From: Lachnospiraceae bacterium UBA4292
GTDB taxonomy: Bacteria; Bacillota; Clostridia; Lachnospirales; Lachnospiraceae
Assembly (NCBI GenBank): GCA_002395865.1
Contig: DGVE01000175.1
Span: 1 to 5,761 of the forward strand
DNA: 5,761 nucleotides
Direction: 5' to 3'
Below are positions 5,373 to 5,761 of the stretch, piece by piece. Below the pieces are notes generated by a model, which had not been told where the DNA came from, ran no database searches, and saw only the letters and a program-made list of their open reading frames with translations. The stretch's first letter is position 1, and each line of letters starts with the position of its first letter. The translations under genes were made by a program, and so were the position numbers.

Positions 5373-5761
5373 TCAATCGAGCATGAGGCGGGCAGCTCCG
5401 TAGATGCCTGCGTCATTTTCAAGTGTAGCTATGTTAAATGAAGCCTTCTTCGGTATGATATGGCTGTATTTTTCGAAATAAGCGCTGATACCGTCGGTTA
5501 GTATCCTTCCCGCGCGAGATACACCGCCGCCTATTACGAAGGCATCGGGATCCACCGTATGCGCGATAAATGAGGACGCGAGGCCCAAATATCTGCACAG
5601 CGTGTCGACCGCCTCAAGAGCAAGAGCGTCTCCCGCCTTCGCCTCGTCAAAAACGGTCTTCGCGGAGAAGCCGTCGAGCCCTCTTAAGCTGCTGGGTCTG
5701 TCGGATGCCGCAAGAAGTCTCTTTGCGACTCTTACCACGCCCGTGGCGGACGCGTACTGCT
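5373..5761 (-). CDS. glcK: ROK-family glucokinase, C-terminal 128 residues (5' end outside window)
   Basis: The enzyme phosphorylates glucose with ATP to glucose 6-phosphate in the cytoplasm. The window holds about the last 40 percent of a family usually near 310-320 residues. The frame is open to the right edge and enters as QYASATGVVRVAKR. The base pair before it fits a Glu codon, giving the EQYASATG stretch that directly follows the CxCGx2GC zinc motif in ROK glucokinases; the zinc motif itself lies beyond the edge. Further signs are DPDAFVIGGGVSRAG, matching the conserved ROK C-terminal glycine-rich motif, and the C-terminal NDAGIYGAARL, typical of Bacillota glucokinases. An in-frame GTG at 5738 is internal and not a start. 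ROK repressors share the fold but have an N-terminal DNA-binding domain; that end is not visible, though the C-terminal signature favours the kinase. Confidence 0.92.
   Translation of the reverse strand, partial: QYASATGVVRVAKRLLAASDRPSSLRGLDGFSAKTVFDEAKAGDALALEAVDTLCRYLGLASSFIAHTVDPDAFVIGGGVSRAGRILTDGISAYFEKYSHIIPKKASFNIATLENDAGIYGAARLMLD

Overview
This window reads as a chromosomal stretch from a Gram-positive anaerobe of the Bacillota, most likely a Clostridia member and possibly Lachnospiraceae. The reasons are an inorganic pyrophosphatase of the clostridial CBS-DRTGG type, a ROK glucokinase with the Bacillota-style C-terminus, and AGGAG-like ribosome binding sites. The lineage is inferred from protein style, not from a marker gene. 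Base composition is fairly even across the window, and nothing looks mobile: I see no insertion sequence, phage gene, tRNA, rRNA or CRISPR array.

All recognised genes lie on the minus strand and are transcribed from right to left. In that order they are: the 3' part of a glucokinase gene (5373-5761); a small single-pass membrane protein with a Lys-rich cytoplasmic head and a Thr/Glu-rich repeated tail (4792-5256); a tail-anchored coiled-coil protein with three N-terminal repeats (3884-4735); a strong intrinsic terminator (3832-3874); a CBS/DRTGG-regulated family II pyrophosphatase (2171-3820); a flavin reductase family protein (1589-2149); a 168-base control region; murA (128-1420); and the first 42 codons of metK (1-128). 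No gene-free stretch exceeds 300 bases. The longest are 1421-1588 and 5257-5372, and both carry promoter-like sequence.

There appear to be three transcription blocks. The first holds the two membrane proteins, probably started from the AT-rich gap after the glucokinase gene and ended by the terminator at 3832-3874. The second is the pyrophosphatase and flavin reductase pair, 21 bases apart; its promoter is not obvious. The third is murA-metK, driven by two tandem near-consensus sigma-A promoters and joined by a TAATG stop/start overlap.

Functionally the window mixes sugar phosphorylation (GlcK), pyrophosphate removal, the first committed step of peptidoglycan synthesis (MurA) and S-adenosylmethionine synthesis (MetK, itself a pyrophosphate producer). 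The least understood material is the pair of membrane proteins. The most interesting regulatory points are a possible 26-codon leader ORF that only the upstream murA promoter would transcribe whole, and a terminator whose U-tract directly abuts the pyrophosphatase ribosome binding site.
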